NCBI GenBank assembly: GCA_011032825.1
Contig: JAADJZ010000009.1
Coordinates: 868,001 to 932,000 of the forward strand
DNA: 64,000 nucleotides
DNA from: Massariosphaeria phaeospora
Taxonomy: Eukaryota; Ascomycota; Dothideomycetes; Pleosporales
Direction: 5' to 3'
The position numbers and the translations under genes were made by a program. Every line of letters starts with the position of its first letter. The first letter of the stretch is position 1. The notes under the pieces are model-generated. The model was not told the origin of the DNA and did not search any database. It saw only the letters and a program-made list of their open reading frames with translations. Below, in pieces: positions 1-10,296 of the stretch.

Positions 1-26
1 CATTCTTCTACACCTAATAATCAACC

Positions 27-876
27 ATGCAAGCGTCCCGAGCCTCCTCTCGCGTCCTCAAGGCCGTGGCTGCTAGCACCAAGCAGACACGCAGCCTCCA
101 CATGACCGGCCCAGCAACATTCTCCTCGCTCCTAACCTCAGAACGACCGGCATTGAACCCCCCCCGCGATATCGAGGGCCTCCGCGTTGAGTGCCAGAAG
201 CGCAAGCTCCCCACTGCTGGCACACGGGACGAGGTACGGAGAACCCCTTGAAAATTACCATTTCCGAGTTCAACAACTGACATCGTTCGCCAACAGCTCA
301 TGAACCGCCTCTCCGCCCACGAACTCACTAGCGCTCGCTCCTTCAGCACCCTCGTCAGGGACTTAAAACGGCCGGTCCCTGCTGCCACTGATATCTCAAA
401 ACCAGCCCGCCACTTCAACACAAGCCGCAGCCTGAAAGCCGTGCGCGACAGCTCCACAATCGACTTCGCCTACCTCCCCGACTACGATCCGGATGCCGGC
501 TCCGCGCCCATTCTCCGCGTGCCCATCCTCCCACAAACCAGACCCTCTGAGGCTACAAAGGCGGTCAATGCCGTGGCCAATGAGCCAGAGGTAAGCATGG
601 ACATGTCACGTCAGACTTTTAAACAGGTTCTGACGGGCGATGGTCTAGGTCGTATACCCGAACATCCTGACCGTCGCCGCTGACGGCACGCACATCCACG
701 CGCCGTCCACTATGGCCGATGTGTCTGACAACAACGCAATTGACTTCCAGGGCATGGCTGCTCGAGTTGCCAATACCATCAGCAAGCCCGTGGGAGAGAC
801 CGCTAGCATGGCTGGCCAGATCTGGGGCGGTTTAGTCGATGATGTCCTGGGCCCCAAGTCCCAGAGGCAGGCCTGA
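27..876 (+). CDS. AIM34: mitochondrial SAP-domain protein, AIM34-like
   Basis: Three exons give 242 aa: 27-233, 297-590 and 649-876. Introns are 234-296 (63 nt) and 591-648 (58 nt), both GT-AG with a CTGAC branch site, and all exons join in phase 0. The N-terminus is Ser/Arg/Ala-rich, lacks acidic residues for about 38 residues and looks like a mitochondrial presequence. Residues about 47-82 form a SAP motif (LRVECQKRKLPTAGTRDEL), the fold known from DNA-binding proteins and from yeast Aim34. The C-terminal third has no recognised domain; it holds a conserved-looking stretch VVYPNILTVAADGTHIHAPS. Yeast AIM34 was named from a mitochondrial-inheritance screen and has no defined biochemistry. 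The intron-2 acceptor was chosen at 648 because it restores 75 open codons; reading through stops at 683. The family assignment rests on the SAP motif plus presequence and is fairly, not fully, secure. Confidence 0.78.
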
Positions 877-1740
877 ATATCGCTCACATGAACACGTTAT
901 CAATTGCTCTTCGCATGGATATGCAAGAAGCAATGGGGAATACAACTGCAAGCAAGGGAGAGCAGGACAGCGCGTTCGGAGTAACGTCTGGAGTAAAACA
1001 TGGCAACAAAGCGAACACGGCACTGTTCGCTGGGTTCAGGGTTTTACTGTTTTCCATAGGGGCTTTTAACGGTCTAGTCCGGCTTGAAGTGTTCGAGCTC
1101 ATGAGACACGAATTCTATTCTATTTCAGCTGGTCCTGCCAGCTCACTTTCTCATTCGGAGTCTTGTGCACAACTTTAAAATCCTGGACTATCCGGTAGCG
1201 TGTATAAACTTGCAATATCGAAGGTTATCTCGGGCTCTAATGAAGCTTCTGCAATCACTCCTGTGTGCTGCATCCTGCCAATTGGATGACAGGTATGCCT
1301 CATTAGTGTTCAGCAAATATTGCAAGTGTTCACGTTATTGTATCATATGCATAGGCTCGGAAAATCACTGACTGTTCAATTTTTTTTCTAACTTCCAAGC
1401 AGTTTTGGATCTGGCAACTGATGATATTTGTCGAGTCTGTCGACCAAAAGACACTTTTATTTATTACTACGCTTTGAGTAATGAATTCCATCTTCGTGGA
1501 CACTCCGCTGTCATCAAGTGGCGTTGCGCTTGGCCGGTAGCCGTGGGTGAACGCTCATGGTCCATAGCCAACTCGTGCTTGCGGTGCCGTTCTGCCAACT
1601 TCACTTCGTTATGTCAACGAGCACCACCAACACTCCCACAATGAGGCCAATCCGCCCGTGGCAAAAGCCGCGCAAACCTTTTACCTTGTATCACGCCCCA
1701 ACCCAGTCGAGTATTCTTCCATCGATGCATTTCCCGTCTG
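877..1740. other. convergent intergenic region
   Basis: About 860 bp between the 3' ends of two convergent genes. Only short, non-conserved-looking frames are present. There is a T9 run near 1379. No RNA gene or repeat was recognised. Confidence 0.5.
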
Positions 1741-3033
1741 TCATCCGGCTCCGCCCTCAGGCGCCAGATCCCAGTCCGGAAAGTAATGCCTATAGGCTTC
1801 TCGGAACCCACGATGCTTGTCGAGCACTGCAGCGTTATTGGCAAACATCTTCAAGTACTCTGGATCAGTTTGCATGATGTCCTCGAATCTGCGGCCTGCG
1901 TATTTTGACTGCTGGCCCTTTTTCTTGTCCCAGAAGACAAAGTCTCGTGGATGGCGGCCTGGCGCGTAGCGGCGGGGCGTAGAGGTTGGCTGATTGAAGA
2001 TGGGAAATAGAGCTCGAGGCTGTGAGGATCGCGTGTCGGTGCGGGTGCGGGTGCGGGTGCGGGTGACGGGCGGGGGACTTGAGCTCTGGATTTCTCCGTC
2101 AGATGATGAGGCGGTTGCTTCAGAAATGTGGGATCTGGAGTCGTCTGTCTCCAATGCCTCGCCGTCCCAGTCCTGCTGTTGCCGTTGCTCGCAGTCCTGT
2201 CGACGCTCGAATTCTTGTTGTAAGCTCTCCTTTAGACCTAGATGCCTTGATGTAACGTCTTTGTTGTTTCTCAACATCCTTAAATAGGTGTCTTCTATCA
2301 TGGGATTGCAGACCGTGTATCCGTTATATTTGCCGAAGCCAAACCGATAACACGAACACGACCGCGGATCGTGGGATATGCGGGATCCAGAACCGGAGGC
2401 ATAATCGGATGATTCGGTCTTCCTTCTCTTAGAACGCGATTGATGGTGGGCCATAGGCGGCGATTCTTCGCGATAGCGGGTTTGCCTGTCGTTGTTGATG
2501 CGCTCATGAGTAGGCTTTGGAATTGGCCAGGTGTTCGATGGGCCAGCAGCTGCTGGCGACTCTTCGACTTCGAACGAGACGAATCCATCCTGCCGCTGGA
2601 ATCCATCGACGCTTGACTGAGGGTGGCTCGCTTGTACAGTGGTGGACTCGATCTGAGTATCCTGAGTTGTTGGACGTTCAGCAGGCCTGAGTGTCGGATC
2701 TCCAGCGATATCTTCCACCATACCTCCTGGCTCGATTACATCTCCTGGCTCAAAGCGCTTTAGTCCTTGCCGATTCTGGGTCTTGACCACGTCGTCCGGT
2801 TTAAGGTCGTGGTTCTCGACGACTCCTAGCCAATCCATAAAGGCCGAAATCTCTGCCTCGGATCGAGGGCGCGCTGGTGCGGGTTGGGGTTGCGGCCTTC
2901 TCTTGTGTGAAGGTCGCGTGTGCTTCGACCGCCATGAGTCTGGTTGTGCTCTGCCCCCAGTGAAATTTGTCGGACGCGGCCCCTTATTCCTCTTCCCCGA
3001 TGGCAGGGGGTTGTATGATCGCTGGGGCGGCAT
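1741..3033 (-). CDS. hypothetical basic protein with two GKY-x-G-like modules
   Basis: An intronless 430-aa frame. The first 200 residues are disordered and rich in Pro, Arg and Ser, with basic clusters (KRRPQPQPAPARPR, RSKRRK) that could be nuclear signals. A Thr-Arg microsatellite-encoded run (TRTRTRTRT) comes from a GTGCGG-type hexamer repeat at about 2036-2065. Two similar modules follow. One starts FGFGKYNGYTVCNPMIEDTY and is followed by LRML and a Glu/Arg-rich helix. The C-terminal one has SKYAGRRFEDIMQTDPEYLK followed by MF and an aromatic tail. The spacing KY-x-G ... P/DP-x-YL resembles the small ExoX-C-terminal/DUF3820-type fold, but that is only a pattern resemblance. I do not recognise the gene. 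Its start at 3033 lies 670 bp from the divergently transcribed ankyrin gene, so the two may share a promoter. Confidence 0.65.
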   Translation of the reverse strand: MPPQRSYNPLPSGKRNKGPRPTNFTGGRAQPDSWRSKHTRPSHKRRPQPQPAPARPRSEAEISAFMDWLGVVENHDLKPDDVVKTQNRQGLKRFEPGDVIEPGGMVEDIAGDPTLRPAERPTTQDTQIESTTVQASHPQSSVDGFQRQDGFVSFEVEESPAAAGPSNTWPIPKPTHERINNDRQTRYREESPPMAHHQSRSKRRKTESSDYASGSGSRISHDPRSCSCYRFGFGKYNGYTVCNPMIEDTYLRMLRNNKDVTSRHLGLKESLQQEFERRQDCEQRQQQDWDGEALETDDSRSHISEATASSSDGEIQSSSPPPVTRTRTRTRTDTRSSQPRALFPIFNQPTSTPRRYAPGRHPRDFVFWDKKKGQQSKYAGRRFEDIMQTDPEYLKMFANNAAVLDKHRGFREAYRHYFPDWDLAPEGGAG

Positions 3034-3703
3034 GCTGTCTTGTCAGTCGCGGGATAATGGGACGAGCGAAGGACGGGTGCAGAAGGGCGGCATGGGCGCG
3101 TCAAATCGGTCGAGGTACAGGTTCGAGTTACGCAAGGAGCTCGGGGATCACGTGGCTTCCCACCCCACCTTGCCGAGACGCGACGCGACGCGCAAACGTT
3201 GTTCCAAGATATGCGCAACAATTCCACTGTATCTCTTATGCTACCTACTTCCCGCCTCGTAATATTCCCATCCCCATCCTGTGCCGGATCGGGCAACGGA
3301 GTGTTGGCACGGCAGCCACAGCGGCTATGCAGCCGGTGATATGGCTGGCACTGGGCAGACCTGCTTTTCGCCCCCAACCACGCATCCTGATTAACAGCTG
3401 TTTCAACAGCCTGAGCCAGTGGAATACGGAAACGGAGCTTATGGCTCGGCATGACCTTCCTGGGGCTTTTGCTCAGCTCTAACCTATAAGTCAAATGCGC
3501 ATCCGGGAAACATGTTGCAAGTATCAACCTACTCCTACTTTGCGGCTATGATATCAGCCTCGTCCACCGATATCTTCGCGTAAACTCGACCGCAGCTGAC
3601 CCTCGCCCTGAAAGGTACCGTGAGCCACCAGCTCTTTGCGCCCGTGGTCGTGTGAAAATCATTTATTGGGGTATCATTACTAGATCTCTTCGAAGTGTTC
3701 ACT
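3034..3703. promoter_or_regulatory. divergent promoter region
   Basis: 670 bp between the start of the minus-strand hypothetical gene and the ATG of the ankyrin gene. It must contain both 5' regions. It includes a CGACGCGACGCGACGCGC run at about 3180-3191. No specific binding site could be established. Confidence 0.45.
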
Positions 3704-6700
3704 ATGGCTAGCGTCAACGACGACAATGTGGGCGACTTCACGAATGACTTGGCTTCGGACATCGGACCTCTGCTGGCACTGTTCGGCGAGAACATGACCA
3801 TACAGTATCTCAGCGAGAGTACAACGTTCCTTGACTACTTCATATTTGCCTTGGCGCCTATTGGAATCATCACCGCAGTCGTTTCCACGATACGACTTTG
3901 TGGACACGCGTCTTTGAGAGCTTTCATTGGCAGGTCCCAGGAAGGCGAAGGGACAATTGAGGCTGAATTGTGCACATCCACGAGTCGCGATGTTTGTGAG
4001 CTCTTCACGAAAGGTGGCGTCCAGCGTGTTCTTGGTCGGCCGAGCATATTAGAACTCGTGTACGTCGAACGCGACAAAGAGGTGGACTCTGCGAACATCC
4101 ATGATGCCAAAACAGAAGTGGGCCTTTATTTGTCAAGGAACTATTTCGAGGATGGTACAGCTTCAGAAAATCCCTATTGGCAGAAAGTGAAAGAATCCTC
4201 ACCCGGGCGTCCTGGTAGCACGGCTGGCAGGGCTCCTGCTTTCGCACCGAATCCGAACCTCTCGCTCAACGTCGGTGTAAAGAAACAACCCTCTTGGGTA
4301 TTTTGGGCGATTGCTGCACTAGGGCTGGTCCTGCAACTAGGTGTTCTTGTTTTGGCTGGTGTTGGTGTGTGGATCCTCGACTGGAACTTGAATGAAGCGG
4401 AAGGTTCTGCGAAAGACTATGCACCAAGCATGTATATTACGGGTACACTCCTGTTGTGCGGTGGAATGTGGAGTTGTGCGGCACTGATCGGGCAGACAAC
4501 AGATGAGATTCGTTTCAAGCGAAACAATCAAGAATCATCACAGCGATCGCGGCTTCTCTGGCTTCAACCCGGGCCACAGGTTATTGGTGACCAAAGTTTC
4601 GACCCGTACGCGTACTTCGAGGACACACATAAAGATCCACTTCGCGTTTGGACTTCATCAAGCAAGAATTCGCCCGACATCTTCGAGCTTTACACCTTCT
4701 TCGCCATTCTGACAACACTTGCCGGTTATGTTATTCAGTTCATTGGGCTACGTGGCATGAAGGGCTGGGTGTCTCTCGCGCAGTTGGGCATCACCATCAT
4801 GATGAGCCTCCTACGCGGCCTTCTTCGGATCAAGCGTCTGGGTAAAGACAACAATGCGCTAGCCACGATGCCTGACTTGGTAGCAGGACACGAGCTGGAC
4901 TGGCTCTCTCCAAAAATCGTTGGGCAAAAGGCGCAGAACAAGATTTATTGGCACGTCACCGGCCGATATAAGAACGCTAGGGAACCCTCCAAGCCTATTG
5001 TCGACTTACTGGATATGCCTAGCTCTAATAGCCATATCTCCACAATAGCAAAGGTTGAGAAGACGAGTACTTCGCAATTGGCGGCAGATGTATCTGAGTC
5101 TCAAGTCGAACATCGAGCAAAAGCTACCGCACAAGCCAAGGGCGATCATCTGTTCCAGATACGAGTGAGACTGGCTCATCTAACAGGCAATATATCCTTC
5201 AGAAAACTCGGGGATTCAGAATATCAAGCGTGGGAAGATGAGTACGTCAAAGTTCGTGCTAAGGCTAGCAAGCTCGCCACTGCTATCTGCAAAGCTGCTG
5301 GGGACTTGGTCAAAGGCCAGCGGTACGATGATATCATGCTTTGTATCGAAGCTGCCTCACTCGTCAACGATCAGAAGACCTCTGAAACTCAGCTAATCAG
5401 CCTGGCTCTCAAAGCACCACCCGAGTTCTCGACCGCAGGTTGGCGCATGGATTCCGCACAACTTGAGGCGGCTCTAGGTCTTTGGGTATGGTCAATGATT
5501 TCTGACGAGCGACTGCTGGAAGAAGACAATGACAGGACGTCTCGTTCGACGGCAGAAAAGATACAGCAAGCGCGAATCGTGTCGGCTGGTGACGACGACG
5601 ACAACTGGGACGCCAATGTCAATATACAAAGTGAAATGAACTTGTGGTTAGGACGAAGCACCATCAACTTCCACCAAACCACACTTACATGTCGAGATCA
5701 AGGAAGCCGGGGTCTTGCAACCCTTTTCAAAAGGCCTGCGCGGGGTTCTCTGCCTACCTTCACCGCCCTTGATCTCGATGATGAAGTCGAGCTGCATACG
5801 GATATACAACGATTTTGCGGTTGGAGCAACGTTCAGTCAACGCCTGAGGATGAGACGGGACGATCCGGTCGCTCTTCAGCAAACAGTGAATCGAAATCAG
5901 GCGACAAGCCAGGCGCCGAGGCCAATCTCCGAATTCAGTTCATCGACTTACCCCTGGCAGAAACATCTTTGCTGGACCTTTGCGCACAGGAACTTTTCGC
6001 CACTCTCATGCTATCACTTGCCGGGCTTGTTCCACTAAGTACGACAGTCTTGAGCGAAAGCTCTGGAAAATTACGACTGGAGAATGAATCGGTGAATACA
6101 TTTGTCAGCAGCTTTCAGGAGGCGGAACTGGGATCTTCTTCTGACGCAATGTTGTGTGTAGTACCAGCATTGCGACAGAAGCTAGAGCCTCTAGATTCAG
6201 ACAAATTGTTATCGGCGCTTTGCAAGTCAGCCGATGGCTATCGTCAAGAAGTAGAGTGGGAGCGAGCGGCCACCGTTCTTCAGTGGGCTTGCACACATTT
6301 TGCGCCATCTCAGGACAAAGACAAGATAACTAAACCGAGTCCACATTTCGTGAAATCGCTCCGTGCAACGGCTGAGCTATACCGTTGGTCACTCGCACAT
6401 AGCGTCTGGAAACAGGACGATGGAAGTGCGCCATCCAGAAAGACTTTTGGACTGTGTGGCATTGACAAGTTGCTTGACATATATGGCAGTATATGTCAAA
6501 GTAATTCGGAGCTCAAAGAAATCGTCGGCCGATATCAGGAGATTGCGCGAATATTTCGTGAGCAGGGTGATACCGCCAAGGACAGCGGACCCTCCTCGTT
6601 TAAGGCCGCACTTCGTTCGAGAGATCGTACGAAAGCCTTGTATAACCTATGTTTTATGAGCCCGCGTACTATCAGTTCCAGCCACCAGGAAAATCATTCG

Positions 6701-8368
6701 ATACTGTTTCTTGCAGTCCGTAATGACTGGGCCGAGGTAGTGAGTGTTTTGCTCGAGATGAAAGTGAATCCAAACAGCACACACCAGGGTCCCTCGTATT
6801 CGCAAGGCGAGCGAACGGCGCTCTCTTACTGCGCCGAATTAGGCTTTTCATCATACATTAAGCCATTACTAGAACACGGATCCGCTATTGATGAGCCATC
6901 GGGCCCCGAATCACAAGCACCTCTCTCGCAAGCGGCCAAAAATGGACACCTGAGTATTGTAAAACTGCTTCTCGAGTCTGGACCTGTAGATCTCAACAGA
7001 AAAGATAACAAGGGAAAGTCAAGTTTGACGCACGCAGCGGAGGGAGGGCACCTTGCTGTTACGCAAATTTTACTGCAACATGGCGCCAATATAGAGGTTA
7101 AAGACAATAGAGCTTGGACACCACTTATGTGGGCAGCATTCAAAGGTTGCACAGCTGTTATGCAGCTGCTACTAGCTAAAGGGGCAAACCCTGACGTACG
7201 AGAAGACATGGGTCAGAGTATACTCATGTTGGCTGCACGAAGTGGCCGCCCAGAAATTGTAGCAATATTCCTGGACCGTGGCGTGGACATGGAATTGATG
7301 AACGACTTCAAATACACAGCACTGGCAATCGCATCAATCGAAGGCCACGAGTCTGTGGTGCACTTACTTCTAGAGAGAGGTGCCAACACCGAGGCCATTG
7401 ATGGAAAGGAGAACACACCACTCATGCATGCTGTCCAGTCTCGTCGCTGGGCCGTAGTGCAACTGTTGGTTGACGGAGGTGCATTAGTCAATCATACGAA
7501 CTATGAAGGACATACACCGCTGTACAGTGCCGCTTATACTGGCAACCTGCCTACGGTGAAACTGCTATTGGACAAAGACGCCAACATTGAAGGAATTGAC
7601 AGCGCGCAAACAGGTCGTCCTGTCGTAGAGACGCCCTTGCAGTGCGCTATCCAACAAGGCAACGAGGACGTGGCACAGCTGCTGATAGAGCGCGGCGCAA
7701 ATTTTGAGCCCGGGTACGGAATGCCGCCGCTTTTCAAGGCTATCCTAAGGGGACTTGACGGAATAGTGAAACTACTCCTAGACAACAATGCGAACTTGGA
7801 GGTAAAATCCGAATCTGGACAAGCACCGCTTGCTTACGCTGCCGACCTGGGGTGCACTGATATCGTGCGGATGTTGATTGAGAAGGGCGCCAAGATCGAA
7901 GAGAGGAATGGCATGGGGCCACTGGGCGGGGGTACGGCATTGTGTATTGCTGCAGACAACGGGAATACGGAGTGCTTGCGTGTATTAATCGACAAGGGGG
8001 CGAGTCTTGAGGTGAAGAACTTTAGTGGGAACACGGCGTTACATCTTGCTGTGGATAGAGGCCGTACAGAGTGCGTGCGGTTGTTGATCGACAAGGGGGC
8101 GGGCTTTGAGGTGAAGAACGTTCGTGGGGAATCGGCGTTACATATTGCTGCGCATGTAGGCCATTGGAACTGCGTGCGCATGTTGATTGAGAAGGGGGCT
8201 AGGCTGGAGGACAAAGACAATGACGGGAAGACGCCGTTGCACCGTGCTCTTGACAGACTTACTAGTTGGACAGCGGAATGCGCGATGGTGTTGGTGGATA
8301 ATGGTGCTAGTGTTGAAGGGGTGGAGGCGAAGGTAGAGCAGGCGATGAAGTACAAGCGCATGACATAG
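3704..8368 (+). CDS. large membrane-anchored ankyrin repeat protein
   Basis: One uninterrupted 1554-aa frame. The ATG at 3704 was preferred because the in-frame codon at 3695 is GTG. Residues about 45-67 form a first hydrophobic segment (FIFALAPIGIITAVVSTIRL). Further membrane segments lie at about 198-227, 243-263, 327-350 and 355-377. This LLALFGE...FALAPIGI N-terminus recurs in many filamentous-fungal ankyrin proteins. The middle 600 residues are mixed helical sequence; no P-loop (GxxxxGKS/T) is visible, so I do not call it an NLR with a NACHT or NB-ARC domain. From about residue 996 to 1545 there are 16 ankyrin repeats of about 33 residues (TPLxxAAxxGxxxVxxLLLxxGA). Repeats 13-15 are near-identical at DNA level. 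A membrane-linked recognition or scaffold role is an inference; substrate and partner are unknown. Confidence 0.88.
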   Translation: MASVNDDNVGDFTNDLASDIGPLLALFGENMTIQYLSESTTFLDYFIFALAPIGIITAVVSTIRLCGHASLRAFIGRSQEGEGTIEAELCTSTSRDVCELFTKGGVQRVLGRPSILELVYVERDKEVDSANIHDAKTEVGLYLSRNYFEDGTASENPYWQKVKESSPGRPGSTAGRAPAFAPNPNLSLNVGVKKQPSWVFWAIAALGLVLQLGVLVLAGVGVWILDWNLNEAEGSAKDYAPSMYITGTLLLCGGMWSCAALIGQTTDEIRFKRNNQESSQRSRLLWLQPGPQVIGDQSFDPYAYFEDTHKDPLRVWTSSSKNSPDIFELYTFFAILTTLAGYVIQFIGLRGMKGWVSLAQLGITIMMSLLRGLLRIKRLGKDNNALATMPDLVAGHELDWLSPKIVGQKAQNKIYWHVTGRYKNAREPSKPIVDLLDMPSSNSHISTIAKVEKTSTSQLAADVSESQVEHRAKATAQAKGDHLFQIRVRLAHLTGNISFRKLGDSEYQAWEDEYVKVRAKASKLATAICKAAGDLVKGQRYDDIMLCIEAASLVNDQKTSETQLISLALKAPPEFSTAGWRMDSAQLEAALGLWVWSMISDERLLEEDNDRTSRSTAEKIQQARIVSAGDDDDNWDANVNIQSEMNLWLGRSTINFHQTTLTCRDQGSRGLATLFKRPARGSLPTFTALDLDDEVELHTDIQRFCGWSNVQSTPEDETGRSGRSSANSESKSGDKPGAEANLRIQFIDLPLAETSLLDLCAQELFATLMLSLAGLVPLSTTVLSESSGKLRLENESVNTFVSSFQEAELGSSSDAMLCVVPALRQKLEPLDSDKLLSALCKSADGYRQEVEWERAATVLQWACTHFAPSQDKDKITKPSPHFVKSLRATAELYRWSLAHSVWKQDDGSAPSRKTFGLCGIDKLLDIYGSICQSNSELKEIVGRYQEIARIFREQGDTAKDSGPSSFKAALRSRDRTKALYNLCFMSPRTISSSHQENHSILFLAVRNDWAEVVSVLLEMKVNPNSTHQGPSYSQGERTALSYCAELGFSSYIKPLLEHGSAIDEPSGPESQAPLSQAAKNGHLSIVKLLLESGPVDLNRKDNKGKSSLTHAAEGGHLAVTQILLQHGANIEVKDNRAWTPLMWAAFKGCTAVMQLLLAKGANPDVREDMGQSILMLAARSGRPEIVAIFLDRGVDMELMNDFKYTALAIASIEGHESVVHLLLERGANTEAIDGKENTPLMHAVQSRRWAVVQLLVDGGALVNHTNYEGHTPLYSAAYTGNLPTVKLLLDKDANIEGIDSAQTGRPVVETPLQCAIQQGNEDVAQLLIERGANFEPGYGMPPLFKAILRGLDGIVKLLLDNNANLEVKSESGQAPLAYAADLGCTDIVRMLIEKGAKIEERNGMGPLGGGTALCIAADNGNTECLRVLIDKGASLEVKNFSGNTALHLAVDRGRTECVRLLIDKGAGFEVKNVRGESALHIAAHVGHWNCVRMLIEKGARLEDKDNDGKTPLHRALDRLTSWTAECAMVLVDNGASVEGVEAKVEQAMKYKRMT
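7985..8281 (+). repeat. 99-bp tandem ankyrin-encoding units
   Basis: Three consecutive units begin at 7985, 8084 and 8183, exactly 99 bp (33 codons) apart. Units 1 and 2 share exact blocks such as ATCGACAAGGGGGCG and TTGAGGTGAAGAAC. They are clearly more alike at DNA level than the upstream repeats, which points to recent in-frame duplication inside the ankyrin array. Confidence 0.8.
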
Positions 8369-10296
8369 GAATTTGGCTACGAAACCTCGCGGAAATAGTC
8401 ATCGTCAGCATAGACCCCCAGGAAAGTATCGTAGGTACTAAAACTAAATACCTACATGTACTTATATCACTATGTCCTAGGAACTACCCTAAATATAGGA
8501 CAAACAACATGATAAAACGCACTCTTATTGAAACCGGATCTCTAGAACTAAGAAGAGATATTCACGTGCCTCTACACCGATTATGCTAACGCAACAAAAT
8601 AACTCTACAAAGCTACAATTCTCCATTAACTTAACAATAGCTTAGTTCCAAGTACACCTATCTCTAAGAATACAGGACAAACTCCAAGCTGTAGGTAGCC
8701 TTTTCGCATTCCATCATGTCCAGCCTCACTTAGTTCCAGAGACCACGTTTTCGAAAGAGATATAGTTAATTTACGCGGCAATTAGTACCGCCTTAGTGGA
8801 TTCCATACCCACTCCACTCCACTCACTCTATCCGTCCGAACACTACCCCCCAACTTTTATACCCCAAACCTACCCACTCCCTACCCACCCCACTAACCGT
8901 CACTCCAATGTAACCCGACCCAACCCGCTCCATTCCATTTCATTCCATTCCCACTCCCTTCGATTTCCCAATCCAGAAACGTCCACATAGAGATACATAC
9001 ACACCCACACACCCAGCACAGCCCCCTTCAATTAATATCCCACTCCCACCTCCATCGCCTCGGCGCTCGACTCTACACCCCGCGCTGCGCTGGGGAAACG
9101 GGGGCCGGGGGAGACCATGTACATGTGTATGTATGTATGCATTTAGCCCGTTCTGCCCGATTCGATTCGATTCGATTTGTCCACGCCGCATTGCATGCAA
9201 GGGAAGTGAATGCCAGGGATCTCCCTTCAGAGATAGCGCGATATGCGATATCTGATATGCAGTTTGCCAATATGCGATTGTCCATTTGCGACATGCGATT
9301 TGCAGTGCAGGATATCGATGCGGGCAGGTATGCATTAGGAAGGAGGCCGGCCGGGCGAGCCGCCCGTCTTGTAGGTAAGGGATCTAATCTAATCTAATCT
9401 ATGCCCCTTACCCTGCGCATCTTATCGATGTACCGCAAACACAATCAGAGTCAGCGATGCGCACGGAAACGCAGTTTGGATGCAGATAGATGCAGCCCGC
9501 CGAGTCGACTCGAGGCGAGCGCGATTTAGTTACTACGGATGGATAGATAGGTATCGAGCAACGAATGAGGATAAAGTATATACAAGAACCGTAAAGAAAG
9601 AACAAGCAAGGAGAGCGAAAAAAGAGAGAGGGAAGAGTCGCAGTTCCCGTCTATCATGCCTACGCAAAAAAGGACAAAATGAATAATTAAAGGTAAAAAC
9701 CCCCATTTCATGTCCCTTTTCATTCATCGCATCCTATCACTTCGCTCCCCAAAAACCAAACATAAAACAAAAATGAATAAAGGTATACAAATCATCATTC
9801 CTCATTCACCTGTTACATCCATCACCCACCCATCCACCCACCCACCTTCCCAAAACCTCACCCTCGCAACAAACAAAAAGGATGATAAGAATGAAGAAAA
9901 CGTCGAACATCCCGTGAATGCCAATGCAGAAATTACCAGGGATATCTGTGGGAAAAGGGAAAACAAAATATGTGAAATTAGACCATTTGAAACGCCACCC
10001 ATTTTCGTAATCCGTGAATGCACCCCTGTGTTTTTGTGTGCCGACGAGGGGGGGTGTGGTGTTCTCGGCAAATAGAAATCGGAGGACTATCGCTAGCGGA
10101 AAAAATGCGGTATTGTACAGCAGATACATAAAGGTATGCGAATCGTGGGCCATGCAGTGAACAAGCCGAGCGAGTATGTGCGCATTATGCTTTCAGAAAC
10201 CGAGAGTTGCAGGAGGGTAGTCAAGATGATGATAGTGTGGTAGTCGTACAAGTAAACTGATGCTATCTTGGTTGCTTTGATATAGGTTGTTGCTTC
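8369..10296. other. long convergent intergenic region with short simple repeats
   Basis: 1.9 kb between the 3' ends of the ankyrin gene and the kinase gene. It includes a pyrimidine-rich stretch (about 8795-9060), (GATTC)n at about 9159-9176, repeated ATGCGAT/GATATGC words at 9236-9325, and (TCTAA)n at about 9380-9400. Small frames exist, but none shows a domain or codon pattern worth calling. It probably holds both 3' UTRs. Confidence 0.5.

Noticed and set aside
2826..3527. 233-codon minus-strand frame over the divergent promoter
   Set aside because: Overlaps the 5' end of the 430-aa gene in another frame; basic low-complexity composition and no domain.
3695..3703. Upstream extension of the ankyrin protein start
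   Set aside because: The codon at 3695 is GTG; the first ATG is at 3704.
7834..8361. 175-codon antisense frame over the ankyrin repeats
   Set aside because: It is periodic because the sense strand is; a shadow of the ankyrin array.
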